Below, piece by piece: positions 17,791-26,744 of a stretch of 64,000 nt of DNA. The notes beneath the pieces were generated by a model, which was given only the letters and a program-made list of their open reading frames with translations, searched no databases and was not told the DNA's origin. The position numbers were made by a program, and so were the translations under genes. Numbering within the stretch: position 1 is the stretch's first letter; every line of letters begins with the position of its first letter. This DNA comes from Gardnerella swidsinskii (GTDB lineage: Bacteria > Actinomycetota > Actinomycetes > Actinomycetales > Bifidobacteriaceae), in the NCBI RefSeq assembly GCF_003397705.1, contig NZ_QJVB01000001.1, positions 1-64,000 of the forward strand. Reading direction: 5' to 3'.

Positions 17791-19596
17791 TTATTTTTTA
17801 CGCTCGTATACAATAATTCTTCCTTCTGAGGTCCCTGCTTTCCAAGATGATTTTGTTTTAGCAATAGTACGCTTAGTATAATGGTCAATATTGTAGTTTA
17901 AATACACAAAATAATACCAAGGCTTATCTGATTCTGTGACAAAGAATTTAGGTTCTTTCTTTGCTTTGCAAGCATCCATTTCATTTGATGCTTGTTCTTG
18001 AGATGGCTGCTCATTTGTAATAAACGAACTATTCTTATAACTGCAATCAATAAGATTCTTTGAGAAATAAGGATTTGCTGTAATAAGCTGCCACGAATAT
18101 TGATGAATATCTTCAAATTCAGGAACGATAACATTACCTTGTTTATCCGTTTTTTCATCTTGATGTAGCCAAGACGTTACGAATCGCATGTTTTCAGCAT
18201 GATTTTGCTTAATAAATTGCGCAAGTGCACGCGAGCCCGAATAGTCGAATCGAATATCGTTAACGCAAGAATACGCGTTCCAAATCAAGCTTGGGGATAA
18301 TAAAACAACAATAATAATGCCAGCAATAACTTTGCTTCCGGCAGATTTACTTGCAGATTTACTATTGCTATTTTCAGCTTTATTTGCAGCTTTGAACAAC
18401 CTAAAAATAATCGCCGGAATATCTTTAGATTCCAGTGGCTTACGCGCAATGCACATCCAAAGTTGAGCTACGAAGAATGCAAAAACGATTCCTGCGTGGT
18501 GCAAAGTGAAATATTGCGTGGCAATTGCCGCAAAAGTCAAGTAAGGGAGTATCAAAGAAACAAGCATGCCCCTTCGATAAGCGATTCTTACAGCGAAAGA
18601 CCATATTAAAATCGAAATAATAACGCAAATAATTGCGGACGGTACGCTTAGTGTAAGTCTGCGTAAAGAGACATCGCCGGCAAATTGAGTGAACATACTT
18701 TCTGATGGCATAACGAAAATAAATGACAAGAATTGCGTAAGAGGAGAATTTCCGTCGAATGTTTCACGCGATGCGAAAGCGTTAGCAGCAGGCCAAATGC
18801 AAATAATGCTTGCAATTCCAACTAAAGCAAGGATTATCCAGCTTACTAATCTGTTAGTGTTAGAGACTATTTCAGCGAAAGCTTTTTTAATTCCTGCAGA
18901 TTTTACAACTCTCCAAATCCACGCAAAAGCAAAACCTGCTGCTAAAGCAATGCCATACGCGCTGATTGCACATAAAAGTACAAGACTTAAAGCGAGTTTC
19001 CAAGTATCAGAAGACTTAGAATCAGATTGTTTCCAATAATGCGCAACCATGAACAAAACCGCGCAAAGAAGAGCATACGGGCGTGAAGTAACGCCATATT
19101 GGAAGCACAAAAAATACGTAAACGGAAGCAAAAACACAGCCAATTTACTAAAAGGCGCGCGGAAAATAAGCCAGCCACCCAAAAGCGCAGTGCATAGAAG
19201 TTGCACGCCTTTAAGACCAATTTCGTATGGAACTCCTGTTTTTGCAGGTATGGAAAGAAGCAAAGTCCAAAGCGGCGGATGGCCTTCATAATGTGGTCGA
19301 AGAGTTAACAAATCAGCAAACGAAGAATCGCGTGCAATAAGCCAACTTTGAGCTTCATCAAACCAAGGCTCGTGGAAGCACATAACTGCTACGACGACAG
19401 ATAGGTATGCAATAAAAATAAGCGAACGAGCATTCTTTACGAACCATAATTTATTTGTTGTTTTTAAAGTTTTTGTCACATTTAAAGTTTTTTTTGTTTT
19501 TGACGTACTTGTGTTCGTATTTGTACCTGTATTTGTAACAGTATTTTCGTTCATAAGTGTTTTATTTTCTTCTATAGTATTTTCGCTAATATGCAT
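17791..19596 (-). CDS. polytopic membrane protein, GT-C type glycosyltransferase-like
   Basis: 601 aa with about 9-11 hydrophobic segments. After a Thr/Asn/Lys-rich cytoplasmic N-terminus (about 50 aa) and the first membrane helix comes EPWFDEAQSWLIARD, a DE-containing first external loop like that of polyprenyl-phosphate-sugar dependent GT-C glycosyltransferases (ArnT/PMT relatives), then HPPLWTLLLSIP. The C-terminal part after the last helix (about 470-601) is an extracytoplasmic soluble region. The probable role is transfer of a lipid-linked sugar to an envelope acceptor; donor and acceptor are unknown. The start is uncertain, because no ribosome site precedes the first ATG and an ATG 14 codons later is also possible. 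Confidence 0.7.
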   Translation of the reverse strand: MHISENTIEENKTLMNENTVTNTGTNTNTSTSKTKKTLNVTKTLKTTNKLWFVKNARSLIFIAYLSVVVAVMCFHEPWFDEAQSWLIARDSSFADLLTLRPHYEGHPPLWTLLLSIPAKTGVPYEIGLKGVQLLCTALLGGWLIFRAPFSKLAVFLLPFTYFLCFQYGVTSRPYALLCAVLFMVAHYWKQSDSKSSDTWKLALSLVLLCAISAYGIALAAGFAFAWIWRVVKSAGIKKAFAEIVSNTNRLVSWIILALVGIASIICIWPAANAFASRETFDGNSPLTQFLSFIFVMPSESMFTQFAGDVSLRRLTLSVPSAIICVIISILIWSFAVRIAYRRGMLVSLILPYLTFAAIATQYFTLHHAGIVFAFFVAQLWMCIARKPLESKDIPAIIFRLFKAANKAENSNSKSASKSAGSKVIAGIIIVVLLSPSLIWNAYSCVNDIRFDYSGSRALAQFIKQNHAENMRFVTSWLHQDEKTDKQGNVIVPEFEDIHQYSWQLITANPYFSKNLIDCSYKNSSFITNEQPSQEQASNEMDACKAKKEPKFFVTESDKPWYYFVYLNYNIDHYTKRTIAKTKSSWKAGTSEGRIIVYERKK

Positions 19597-19668
19597 ATTT
19601 CTATTTAATTATTTCTTTCAAAATTGCGTAAGTACTAAACTTCAGCAAATCCAAAGCCCCAACCAAAT

Positions 19669-19712
19669 AAAATCACGCTAACACCGTAACAATACAGTGC
19701 AAGCGTGATTTT
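19669..19712 (-). terminator. terminator after rlmB
   Basis: AAAATCACGCT and AGCGTGATTTT (11-bp stem, 22-nt loop), 15 nt beyond the rlmB stop. Confidence 0.8.
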
Positions 19713-19726
19713 AAAGTTTGAAAATT

Positions 19727-20722
19727 TCAGTTTTGATTCAATGCAGCCAAACGACGAGCGTTAGCAACAGCGTACAAACTGATGCCTGCTGCAACAGAAG
19801 CGTTAAGAGATTCAACCGCGCTAGAAATTGGGATTCCAGCAATAGCATCGCACGCTTCTCTCGTAAGGCGACTCATGCCCTTACCTTCAGAGCCGAGCAC
19901 AACAACTAACGGATCAGTTTCAAAGCCAGTTTCTCCAACAAGCTTATCGCCGCCGCCATCAAGACCAATTGCATACCATCCGCGCTCTCGCAAACCTTGA
20001 ATTGCCTTATTTAAATTAACAACTCTAGCAACTGGCAAATGAGCTGCAGCACCAGCAGAAACCTTCCAAGCAGCAGCAGTTACGGAAGCACTTCTGCGCT
20101 CAGGCAAAATCACACCATTAGCACCGAAAGCTGCTGCAGAACGAATAACAGCACCCAAATTTTGAGGATCCGTAACGCCATCCAAAGCAATAAACAATGG
20201 TCGAGCATTAATGCGAGCAGAATCTGAATCAGCAGCTTCCATTGCGCGCGCCTTCTTTTCCGCTCGTTCAACCAATTCTTGCAAAGAGTGATACTGGTAA
20301 GGCTGAACTTTCAAAATAATGCCCTGATGATTCGTACTATGCGCAATACGATCCATTTCAAGGCGATCCGCTTCAAGCAAACGCAAACCCTGCATGCCTG
20401 CTAACTTCACGATTTCGCGCGTGCGATCGTCATGCTCAATGCGATTAGCCACATACAATTGAGTGCTTGGAACTCCAACTCTTAACGCCTCTAAAGCAGC
20501 ATTGCGACCAATTACCAACTCATCTGAATCGCTACCAAGCTTATCCACTCTGCGGCGCGCAGCCAAACGCGGATCTGCAAATGTGCGCTTAATAGCAGCT
20601 TTCTTAGCAAAATAAGCTTTGTGATACACGCGATCTTCAGCCTTCGGAGTAGGACCTTTTCCGCGCAAAGCATTGCGATGTTTTCCACCCGACCCCTTGG
20701 TCGGCCCTTTTTTCGTAGTCAT
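19727..20722 (-). CDS. rlmB: 23S rRNA 2'-O-ribose methyltransferase, TrmH/SpoU family (RlmB-like)
   Basis: 331 aa. A basic N-terminal extension (about 1-70, rich in Lys/Arg/Gly) is followed by the SpoU substrate-binding domain (VIGRNAALEALRVG) and the knotted SPOUT methyltransferase domain with LDGVTDPQNLGAVIRSAAAF, LVVVLGSEGKGMSRL and ISSAVESLNASVAAGI. The family methylates G2251 of 23S rRNA. I took the ATG before TTKKGPTKG, which follows AGGAG at very short spacing (1 nt); an upstream in-frame ATG at 20815 has no ribosome site. The precise rRNA position modified is inferred from the family. Confidence 0.88.
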   Translation of the reverse strand: MTTKKGPTKGSGGKHRNALRGKGPTPKAEDRVYHKAYFAKKAAIKRTFADPRLAARRRVDKLGSDSDELVIGRNAALEALRVGVPSTQLYVANRIEHDDRTREIVKLAGMQGLRLLEADRLEMDRIAHSTNHQGIILKVQPYQYHSLQELVERAEKKARAMEAADSDSARINARPLFIALDGVTDPQNLGAVIRSAAAFGANGVILPERRSASVTAAAWKVSAGAAAHLPVARVVNLNKAIQGLRERGWYAIGLDGGGDKLVGETGFETDPLVVVLGSEGKGMSRLTREACDAIAGIPISSAVESLNASVAAGISLYAVANARRLAALNQN

Positions 20723-20948
20723 ACTCCTATTCTCACATGCCCCCAAGGCATTGTTTAATAGCTTTCTGAAGCTGGCAAAGTCTGCTGATTCTAAGCTCGG
20801 CGCGTTGTATGGCATAATAGAACGGTACTTAATTGTTGCAAACTATTGCAATATTCCACAACCGCGCAATAGTTACAATACGAAGCGCTAAAAATAGCGT
20901 TAGCATTGCGATTATTGACTACTCCGCGGCACTCCCAAGGGGGAAGAT

Positions 20949-23939
20949 ATGGTTGATCACGCTCTTGATCAATCCAATAAAACAGCTGACTCTTCAGCTA
21001 ATAGCAAAGATCCATCATTGTGCGATGTTCAGCAAGTAGCTAAATCACTTAACGTAGATATTACATGCGGTTTAAGCTCTGAGGAAGCTGCAAAAAGACT
21101 TAATCAATTCGGCCCAAATGCACTTGCTGCTGCTCCTAAAATTCCAGCATGGAAACGGTTCCTTGATCAATTTAAAGATCCGCTCGTTTACTTGCTTATT
21201 GCAGCAACTATTATTTCTGCAATTGCGTGGTTTGTTGAGCGCGCACAACATAAAGGAAACAGCGGTGGAGAGATTCTGCCGTTTGATTCAATCGTAATTA
21301 TCATTATTTTGATTGCAAACGCAGTGCTTGGCTACATTCAAGAGTCGCGAGCAGAAGAAGCAGTCGAAGCTTTAGCTAGAATGAGTGCTCCGCAAACTTC
21401 AGTTTTGCGCGATGGTAGCGTGGTGCGCATTAATACTGCAGAAGTTGTGCCAGGCGATATCTTAGTGCTTGGCGAAGGAGATGCCGTGTCTGCAGACGGT
21501 CGACTTATAGCAGCGGCTTCATTACGCGTAGCTGAGGCAAGTCTTACAGGCGAATCTGTTGCAGTAAGCAAACGTCCGAATACGCTTTCGTCTGCAAAAG
21601 CTTTAGGCGATCGCACAAATATGGTTTTCAACGGAACTGCTGTTACGCAAGGAACCGGTCGCGCTGTAGTCACCTCTACAGGTATGCGCACACAAGTTGG
21701 CAAAATCGCGGATATGCTTTCAAAATCAGATGACGAAGCAACACCTCTCGAGAAAGAAATGGTACACGTTTCTAAAGTTCTTGGAATTGCGGTGTGCATT
21801 ATTGCAGCTGTTGTTCTTGCTTCCATGTGGCTGATTGAAGGCTTCCACAGTATTCAAGATATTATTGATTCTCTGCTGCTTTCTGTTTCCCTAGCTGTTG
21901 CTGCTGTTCCAGAAGGTTTAGCTGCGATTTTGACAGTAGTTCTTGCGCTTGGCGTGCAACGAATGGTGAAGCATCATGCTGTTGTAAAAAAGCTTTCATC
22001 CGTGGAAACACTTGGTTCTGCTTCTGTTATTTGCTCCGATAAAACAGGCACCTTAACTCGAAACGAGATGACTGTTGAACGCGTAGTAACACCTAGCGGC
22101 GAAGTTCAGCTTACAGGAAGCGGCTACAAGCCTGAAGGACGCATGATATTAATTGGTTCTGCGGACGCAGATTTAGCAGTACCGCAAAATCTTGCTACAG
22201 AAGTATTAGGCGCGTTAGGCTCCGGATGTTTGGCCAACGACGGCGATTTACATTATGACGAAACTACTAAAAGTTGGCAGCCAGTTGGAGACCCTACAGA
22301 AGTTTCGCTAGTAGTAGCAGCTCGTAAAACAAAAGCGGACAAACGTTACGCTCATTTGACTCGAGTTGCGGAAGTACCTTTTACTTCTGAACGCAAACGT
22401 ATGTCTGTTGTTGTTAAAGATGGTTCGGATTCTGGAAATCTGATTGTTTGCGCTAAGGGCGCTCCGGACGTGTTGCTTTCTTATTGCACGCGTATTGCAG
22501 TAGCTGGTGCCGTGCGTCCGCTTACTGACGGCGATCGCGAAGATATTTTAGCAACTGTTGAACGTCTTTCTGGAGAAGCCTACCGCACGCTTGGAATGGC
22601 TTATAGGCCGCTTGGAGTCGATAGTCTTTCAAAAGTTGATGGCATGGTTTCTAACGCTGCAGGTCAAATCGCGGACGTTGCGGAACAAAGTGACGTACTA
22701 GAATCTGATTTGATTTGGAATGGTATGGTTGGAATTATTGATCCTCCGCGAATTGAAGTTCGAGATAGTGTAGCTCAAGCTCATCGCGCTGGAATCCGTA
22801 CTGTTATGATTACAGGCGACCATCCTCTTACGGCTACGCGTATTGCTCGAGATCTTGGAATTATTGGAAAAGATGAGCATGCACTTACAGGCGACGAACT
22901 TGACGAATTGCTTTCACGCAACGACGATAATATTGCTTTTGATGAAGCTATCAGTAAAACTAGCGTGTACGCGCGAGTAGCCCCTGAGCACAAGTTAGCT
23001 ATCGTTTCTTCGCTTCAACGTCAAGGAAACATTGTTGCTATGACTGGTGACGGCGTAAACGATGCTCCAGCCGTAAAGTCTGCCGATATTGGCGTTGCTA
23101 TGGGCATTACTGGTACAGAAGTAACTAAAGAGTCTGCCAAGATGATTTTGGCTGACGATAACTTCTCTACAATTGTTGCAGCAGTGCGCGAAGGTCGCGG
23201 AATTTTCGACAATATTCGTAAATTCTTGCGATACTTGCTCAGTTCTAACGTTGGCGAAGTCTGTACTGTTTTCGGCGGCGTTGTTTTCGCTGGCGCACTG
23301 GGAATTACACAGCCAAACTCTGTTGGTGTAACTTTGCCTTTGCTTGCAACTCAGCTTTTGTGGATTAACTTGCTTACGGATGCAGCTCCTGCACTCGCGA
23401 TGGGCGTTGATCCGCAAACTGACGACGTAATGGATCGAAAGCCTCGAAAGCTTACCGATAGCGTTATTGACCGACGAATGTGGGGAGATATTGTATTTAT
23501 CGGCATAATCATGGCTGCTATTACGTTAATCGGTATGGATATGCATTTGGCAGGCGGATTCTTTACAGACCGTTCTGTTGGAATTATGGATCACGCTGCT
23601 CAGCTTACTCACGCTCGCACAATGGGCTTTACAATTCTTGTGTTTGCGCAAATGCTGAATGCGTTAGCATCTCGTTCAGACTCACAAAGCGTATTTGTAG
23701 GCTTATTTGCAAATCGTTGGCTTTGGGGTGCTATAGCAGTTTCTGTTGTGCTTCAGTTGGCTGTAATTTACATACCGTTCTTGAATGAGCCATTTGGCAC
23801 TGTTCCTTTGAGTGTAACGGAATGGTTCGAGTGCCTTGGTCTTTCAATGGTCGTGTTAATTGCTTCCGAATTGCGTAAATGCGTGCTTCGTTTCATTGCA
23901 AAACGTAAAGCAGCGAACGCCTTAACTATTGCCGCTTAA
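20949..23939 (+). CDS. cation-transporting P-type ATPase, Ca2+-type (P2)
   Basis: 996 aa. N-terminal cation ATPase domain (GLSSEEAAKRLNQFGPN), actuator motif SLTGES, ion-binding helix motif AVPEGLAAILTV as in SERCA-type pumps, phosphorylation site DKTGTLT (Asp364), and the hinge MTGDGVNDAP. Ten membrane helices are expected, with six in the C-terminal part. It exports Ca2+ or exchanges another cation using ATP. GGGGGAAG precedes the ATG. Ion specificity cannot be fixed from the sequence alone, though PEGL favours calcium-type pumps over heavy-metal pumps. Confidence 0.93.
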   Translation: MVDHALDQSNKTADSSANSKDPSLCDVQQVAKSLNVDITCGLSSEEAAKRLNQFGPNALAAAPKIPAWKRFLDQFKDPLVYLLIAATIISAIAWFVERAQHKGNSGGEILPFDSIVIIIILIANAVLGYIQESRAEEAVEALARMSAPQTSVLRDGSVVRINTAEVVPGDILVLGEGDAVSADGRLIAAASLRVAEASLTGESVAVSKRPNTLSSAKALGDRTNMVFNGTAVTQGTGRAVVTSTGMRTQVGKIADMLSKSDDEATPLEKEMVHVSKVLGIAVCIIAAVVLASMWLIEGFHSIQDIIDSLLLSVSLAVAAVPEGLAAILTVVLALGVQRMVKHHAVVKKLSSVETLGSASVICSDKTGTLTRNEMTVERVVTPSGEVQLTGSGYKPEGRMILIGSADADLAVPQNLATEVLGALGSGCLANDGDLHYDETTKSWQPVGDPTEVSLVVAARKTKADKRYAHLTRVAEVPFTSERKRMSVVVKDGSDSGNLIVCAKGAPDVLLSYCTRIAVAGAVRPLTDGDREDILATVERLSGEAYRTLGMAYRPLGVDSLSKVDGMVSNAAGQIADVAEQSDVLESDLIWNGMVGIIDPPRIEVRDSVAQAHRAGIRTVMITGDHPLTATRIARDLGIIGKDEHALTGDELDELLSRNDDNIAFDEAISKTSVYARVAPEHKLAIVSSLQRQGNIVAMTGDGVNDAPAVKSADIGVAMGITGTEVTKESAKMILADDNFSTIVAAVREGRGIFDNIRKFLRYLLSSNVGEVCTVFGGVVFAGALGITQPNSVGVTLPLLATQLLWINLLTDAAPALAMGVDPQTDDVMDRKPRKLTDSVIDRRMWGDIVFIGIIMAAITLIGMDMHLAGGFFTDRSVGIMDHAAQLTHARTMGFTILVFAQMLNALASRSDSQSVFVGLFANRWLWGAIAVSVVLQLAVIYIPFLNEPFGTVPLSVTEWFECLGLSMVVLIASELRKCVLRFIAKRKAANALTIAA

Positions 23940-23970
23940 TAAAATACATTATTAAGCTGTTTTGCAAATA

Positions 23971-24024
23971 CGCGGTACAGTACGTAGTTTTCTTACATAA
24001 CCTACGTTTCTGTGCCGCGTTTTG
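23971..24024 (+). terminator. terminator after the P2 ATPase gene
   Basis: Outer stem CGCGGTACAG / CTGTGCCGCG with an inner TACGTAG / CTACGTT pairing, followed by TTTTGTGTTTTT. It lies 31 nt beyond the stop. Confidence 0.85.
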
Positions 24025-24226
24025 TGTTTTTATTTTCTATAAAATTTTTTGCTTATTGCTCATGAATATTTATTTGTTTTCAGGAAATAGCTTGCAGAAT
24101 ACTCACAGACCGCGGCACGCGCTACAATTGTGCGTATTGTATTTTTCGCGCAAAATAGCAATAAATATTTCGTGCGAACAATGAAGTTACTGATGTATAA
24201 GCTTTATTGCAAGGAGATTTGACGTC

Positions 24227-24808
24227 ATGCTGTTGTCTGATCACGACATTCTCAAAGCTCATGATGAGGGTCACATTGATTTGACCCCGTGGACCCCGGA
24301 AATGGTACAGCCAGCGTCAATTGACGTGCGCCTCGACCGTTTCTTCCGATTATTTAACAATCATGCTTACACGTATGTTGATCCTGCAGAAAATCAGGGA
24401 GAACTTACGGAACAGTTCGAGGTAGCTCCTGACGAACCATGGATTCTTCATCCTGGAGAGTTCGCACTCGGCGCTACATGGGAGTATGTAAAACTTGACG
24501 CTACTATTGCTGCACGTTTGGAAGGCAAAAGCTCGCTCGGTCGTCTTGGTATTTTGACACATTCCACAGCTGGCTTCATCGATCCAGGTTTTGAAGGTCA
24601 TATTACTTTGGAACTTTCAAACGTTAGCACTTTGCCAGTTAAACTTTGGCCTGGCATGAAGATTGGTCAAATGTGCTTCTTCCAGTTAAGCTCACCATGT
24701 GAAAACCCGTACGGTTCAGCTGTTAACGGATCACACTATCAAGGTCAACGCGGTCCAACTCCGTCACGTTCGTATGAACATTTCTATCGTGCTGATTTAA
24801 GCGAATAA
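24227..24808 (+). CDS. dcd: dCTP deaminase
   Basis: 193 aa. Converts dCTP to dUTP, and in the actinobacterial type also hydrolyses it to dUMP, feeding dTMP synthesis. Signature segments are [10 protein letters not shown], the nucleotide-binding [31 protein letters not shown] with the catalytic Glu, and the C-terminal lid [17 protein letters not shown] precedes the start. The gene is alone on the plus strand. No terminator is seen directly after it; the first strong one is at 25005. Confidence 0.95.
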   Translation: MLLSDHDILKAHDEGHIDLTPWTPEMVQPASIDVRLDRFFRLFNNHAYTYVDPAENQGELTEQFEVAPDEPWILHPGEFALGATWEYVKLDATIAARLEGKSSLGRLGILTHSTAGFIDPGFEGHITLELSNVSTLPVKLWPGMKIGQMCFFQLSSPCENPYGSAVNGSHYQGQRGPTPSRSYEHFYRADLSE

Positions 24809-24912
24809 TATTTTTAGAAAAATGATTCCGTTTTTAGAAAAGTAATTCCTAAAATAGCAAGATTTAGAAGAAAAGTAGATAATTCTCAGGTAATTATCAG
24901 TTAGCGTTACTG

Positions 24913-24941
24913 TTCTGCTCAGAATAGTGTGATTATATAAT
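24913..24941 (+). promoter_or_regulatory. candidate promoter upstream of a putative small RNA
   Basis: TATAAT (24936-24941) is a perfect -10 box, with TTCTGC 17 bp upstream as a weak -35. It lies about 100 nt after dcd and faces no protein gene closer than trpL, which has its own promoter. Confidence 0.5.
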
Positions 24942-24947
24942 ATTGTC

Positions 24948-25037
24948 GACAAAAAGACAGGTGCAGCGCACCTAAAACTTATTCTTTTCTTCTCTCCTTT
25001 ATTCCCCCGGCGCATAGACGCCGGGGTTAAATTTTTT
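24948..25037 (+). ncRNA. candidate small RNA with SD-complementary loop and terminator
   Basis: The region after the TATAAT box contains a hairpin AGGTGC-AGC-GCACCT (24959-24973), then about 30 nt of nearly pure pyrimidine including TCTCCTTT, and then a GC-rich hairpin CCCCGGCG / CGCCGGGG (25005-25026) followed by TTAAATTTTTT. Promoter, structured 5' end, unpaired pyrimidine tract complementary to AAAGGAGA-type ribosome sites, and intrinsic terminator are the usual parts of a trans-acting bacterial sRNA of about 90 nt. The alternative is that it is only the 3' untranslated end of dcd. Confidence 0.4.
25005..25037 (+). terminator. GC-rich intrinsic terminator between dcd and trpL
   Basis: CCCCGGCG / CGCCGGGG stem with a 6-nt loop, followed by TTAAATTTTTT. 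It is far more GC-rich than its surroundings. It ends the putative small RNA and/or dcd read-through before the trp promoter. Confidence 0.85.
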
Positions 25038-25069
25038 CTGCACGAAACGCCGAATTAACACTAAAAAGG

Positions 25070-25097
25070 TTGACATTGTCACAGCTAAGGCTAAACT
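25070..25097 (+). promoter_or_regulatory. promoter of trpL-trpB
   Basis: TTGACA (25070-25075), a 16-bp spacer and TAAACT (25092-25097), 22 nt before the leader peptide start. The consensus -35 is clear. Confidence 0.8.
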
Positions 25098-25119
25098 TGT
25101 GCAACAAGATTGGAGGTTG

Positions 25120-25161
25120 ATGAACATGAATACTCGTTTCTGGCGCAGCTGGCGTAGTTAA
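25120..25161 (+). CDS. trpL: trp operon leader peptide
   Basis: 13 codons, MNMNTRFWRSWRS, with GGAGG 3-7 nt upstream. Two Trp codons separated by Arg-Ser make it a classic attenuation leader: ribosomes stall at the TGG codons when charged tRNA-Trp is scarce and let an antiterminator form. An internal ATG two codons in is a second possible start. A Rho-independent terminator follows 83 nt later and trpB after that. Confidence 0.88.
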   Translation: MNMNTRFWRSWRS

Positions 25162-25243
25162 AAGCGAGTTCACATATCGGTGTGGGCTTGCTGATTTTAA
25201 ACAATCAACGGGGCTATGCCGGATTCATCATCAACATTATTTG

Positions 25244-25279
25244 AGCTGAATGGCATATAAGCTGCCATCCAGCTTTTTT
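25244..25279 (+). terminator. trp attenuator terminator
   Basis: AGCTGAATGGCA and TGCCATCCAGCT form a 12-bp stem with one mismatch, followed by TTTTTT. Placed between the leader peptide and trpB, it should stop transcription when tryptophan is plentiful. Confidence 0.88.
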
Positions 25280-25384
25280 GTTATCTGAGCACACGCCCTT
25301 CAAATTTACAAAATAATCAACATAAAAATAATAAAGAACAAACTTAATGCCGATTTCCTCGGCACGCACAAGAAGGGCAAAATT

Positions 25385-26578
25385 ATGGTAAACGCAGTTG
25401 AACAAAACATGTATTACGGTGAATTTGGCGGACAGTACGTACCAGATATGATTCGTCCAGCACTCGACGCAGTAGCAGCAGCTTACTTACAATACAAAGA
25501 CGATCCAGAGTTCCGCAATGAATTAGCTGGATTATTAAAAGATTACGACGGTCGCGAAACACCTTTATACTATGCTGAATCTTTCACAAAATATTTAGGC
25601 GGCGCAAAAGTATATTTAAAGCGCGAAGATTTAAACCATCTCGGCGCTCACAAAATGAATAATGTTCTCGGACAAATTTTACTCGCTCAGCGCATGGGTA
25701 AAAAGCGCATTATCGCTGAAACCGGAGCCGGTCAGCATGGCGTTGCCACTGCTGCTGCAGCAGCACAATTCGGTATGGAATGCGAAATTTTTATGGGCGC
25801 ACTTGATTGCGAACGCCAAAAACTTAACGTTTTTAGAATGACTTTGCTCGGTGCAAAAGTTCATGCTGTTCAAGAAGGCACAAAAACTTTAAAAGATGCT
25901 GTAACTGCAGCATTTATGGATTATGCACAGCACTTGGATGATACCTTCTACATCGTTGGTTCCGCAGTGGGACCTTACCCTTATCCACAAATGGTTCGCG
26001 ATTTTCAAAGCGTTATTAGCAAAGAGTCGAGAAGGCAAATCCTAGAAAAGGAAGGCAGATTGCCGAATGCTGTAATTGCTTGCATTGGTGGCGGTTCTAA
26101 TGCAATTGGTTCTTTTGCAGCATATATTGATGATCTGTCTGTACGATTGATTGGTGCTGAAGGCGCAGGTAAAGGCGCTGATACTCCTCAAAATGCTGCT
26201 ACTATGACGAATGGAAAAGTTGGCATTACGGATGGCATGAAAACTTATGTTCTTATGGATGATGACGGTAACGAGCTTCCAGCCTACTCTATTTCTGCGG
26301 GATTGGATTACCCTGGAGTCGGCCCAGAACACTCATATTTAAAGGATTCTGGTCGCGCAGAATACTACGCAATCACTGATGATGAAGCAGTTCAAGCTTT
26401 TCGCGCACTTTCTAGAGTTGAAGGAATCATCCCAGCTTTGGAAAGCTCACATGCAATAGCACAAGCTATGAAGATGGTTCCAAAGATGAGTAAGGATGAC
26501 ATTGTTTTAGTAACAGTTTCCGGCCGTGGAGATAAGGATGTGAATCAAGTAGCACGCTATCTTGGAATTGAATTATAA
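25385..26578 (+). CDS. trpB: tryptophan synthase beta chain, solitary
   Basis: 397 aa, standard TrpB1 length. A PLP enzyme that condenses indole with L-serine to give tryptophan. Motifs: [10 protein letters not shown] start, PLP lysine in [10 protein letters not shown], catalytic Glu in [10 protein letters not shown], phosphate-binding GGGSNA, and [19 protein letters not shown] lies upstream of the ATG. It is the only structural gene behind the trp attenuator: no trpA follows (a terminator and a convergent gene do), so here TrpB would need indole from elsewhere, or an alpha subunit encoded at another locus. Confidence 0.96.
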   Translation: MVNAVEQNMYYGEFGGQYVPDMIRPALDAVAAAYLQYKDDPEFRNELAGLLKDYDGRETPLYYAESFTKYLGGAKVYLKREDLNHLGAHKMNNVLGQILLAQRMGKKRIIAETGAGQHGVATAAAAAQFGMECEIFMGALDCERQKLNVFRMTLLGAKVHAVQEGTKTLKDAVTAAFMDYAQHLDDTFYIVGSAVGPYPYPQMVRDFQSVISKESRRQILEKEGRLPNAVIACIGGGSNAIGSFAAYIDDLSVRLIGAEGAGKGADTPQNAATMTNGKVGITDGMKTYVLMDDDGNELPAYSISAGLDYPGVGPEHSYLKDSGRAEYYAITDDEAVQAFRALSRVEGIIPALESSHAIAQAMKMVPKMSKDDIVLVTVSGRGDKDVNQVARYLGIEL

Positions 26579-26673
26579 ATCATTAATTTAGCAACAAATA
26601 AAACACAGCAAATAAAACGAGGCAGATAATTCTCAAAATAAAGTGAGAATAAAAAGTAAGAGAAGAAGAACAT

Positions 26674-26709
26674 GGCACTTCTGTAGCTAACATAGCATAC
26701 AGAAGTGCC
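26674..26709. terminator. bidirectional terminator between trpB and oxyR
   Basis: GGCACTTCTGTA and TACAGAAGTGCC give a perfect 12-bp stem with a 12-nt loop, then TATTTTTATTTT on the plus strand. It separates convergent trpB and oxyR. Confidence 0.9.
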
Positions 26710-26744
26710 TATTTTTATTTTTATTTTTAAGCAGAATATCCCAC

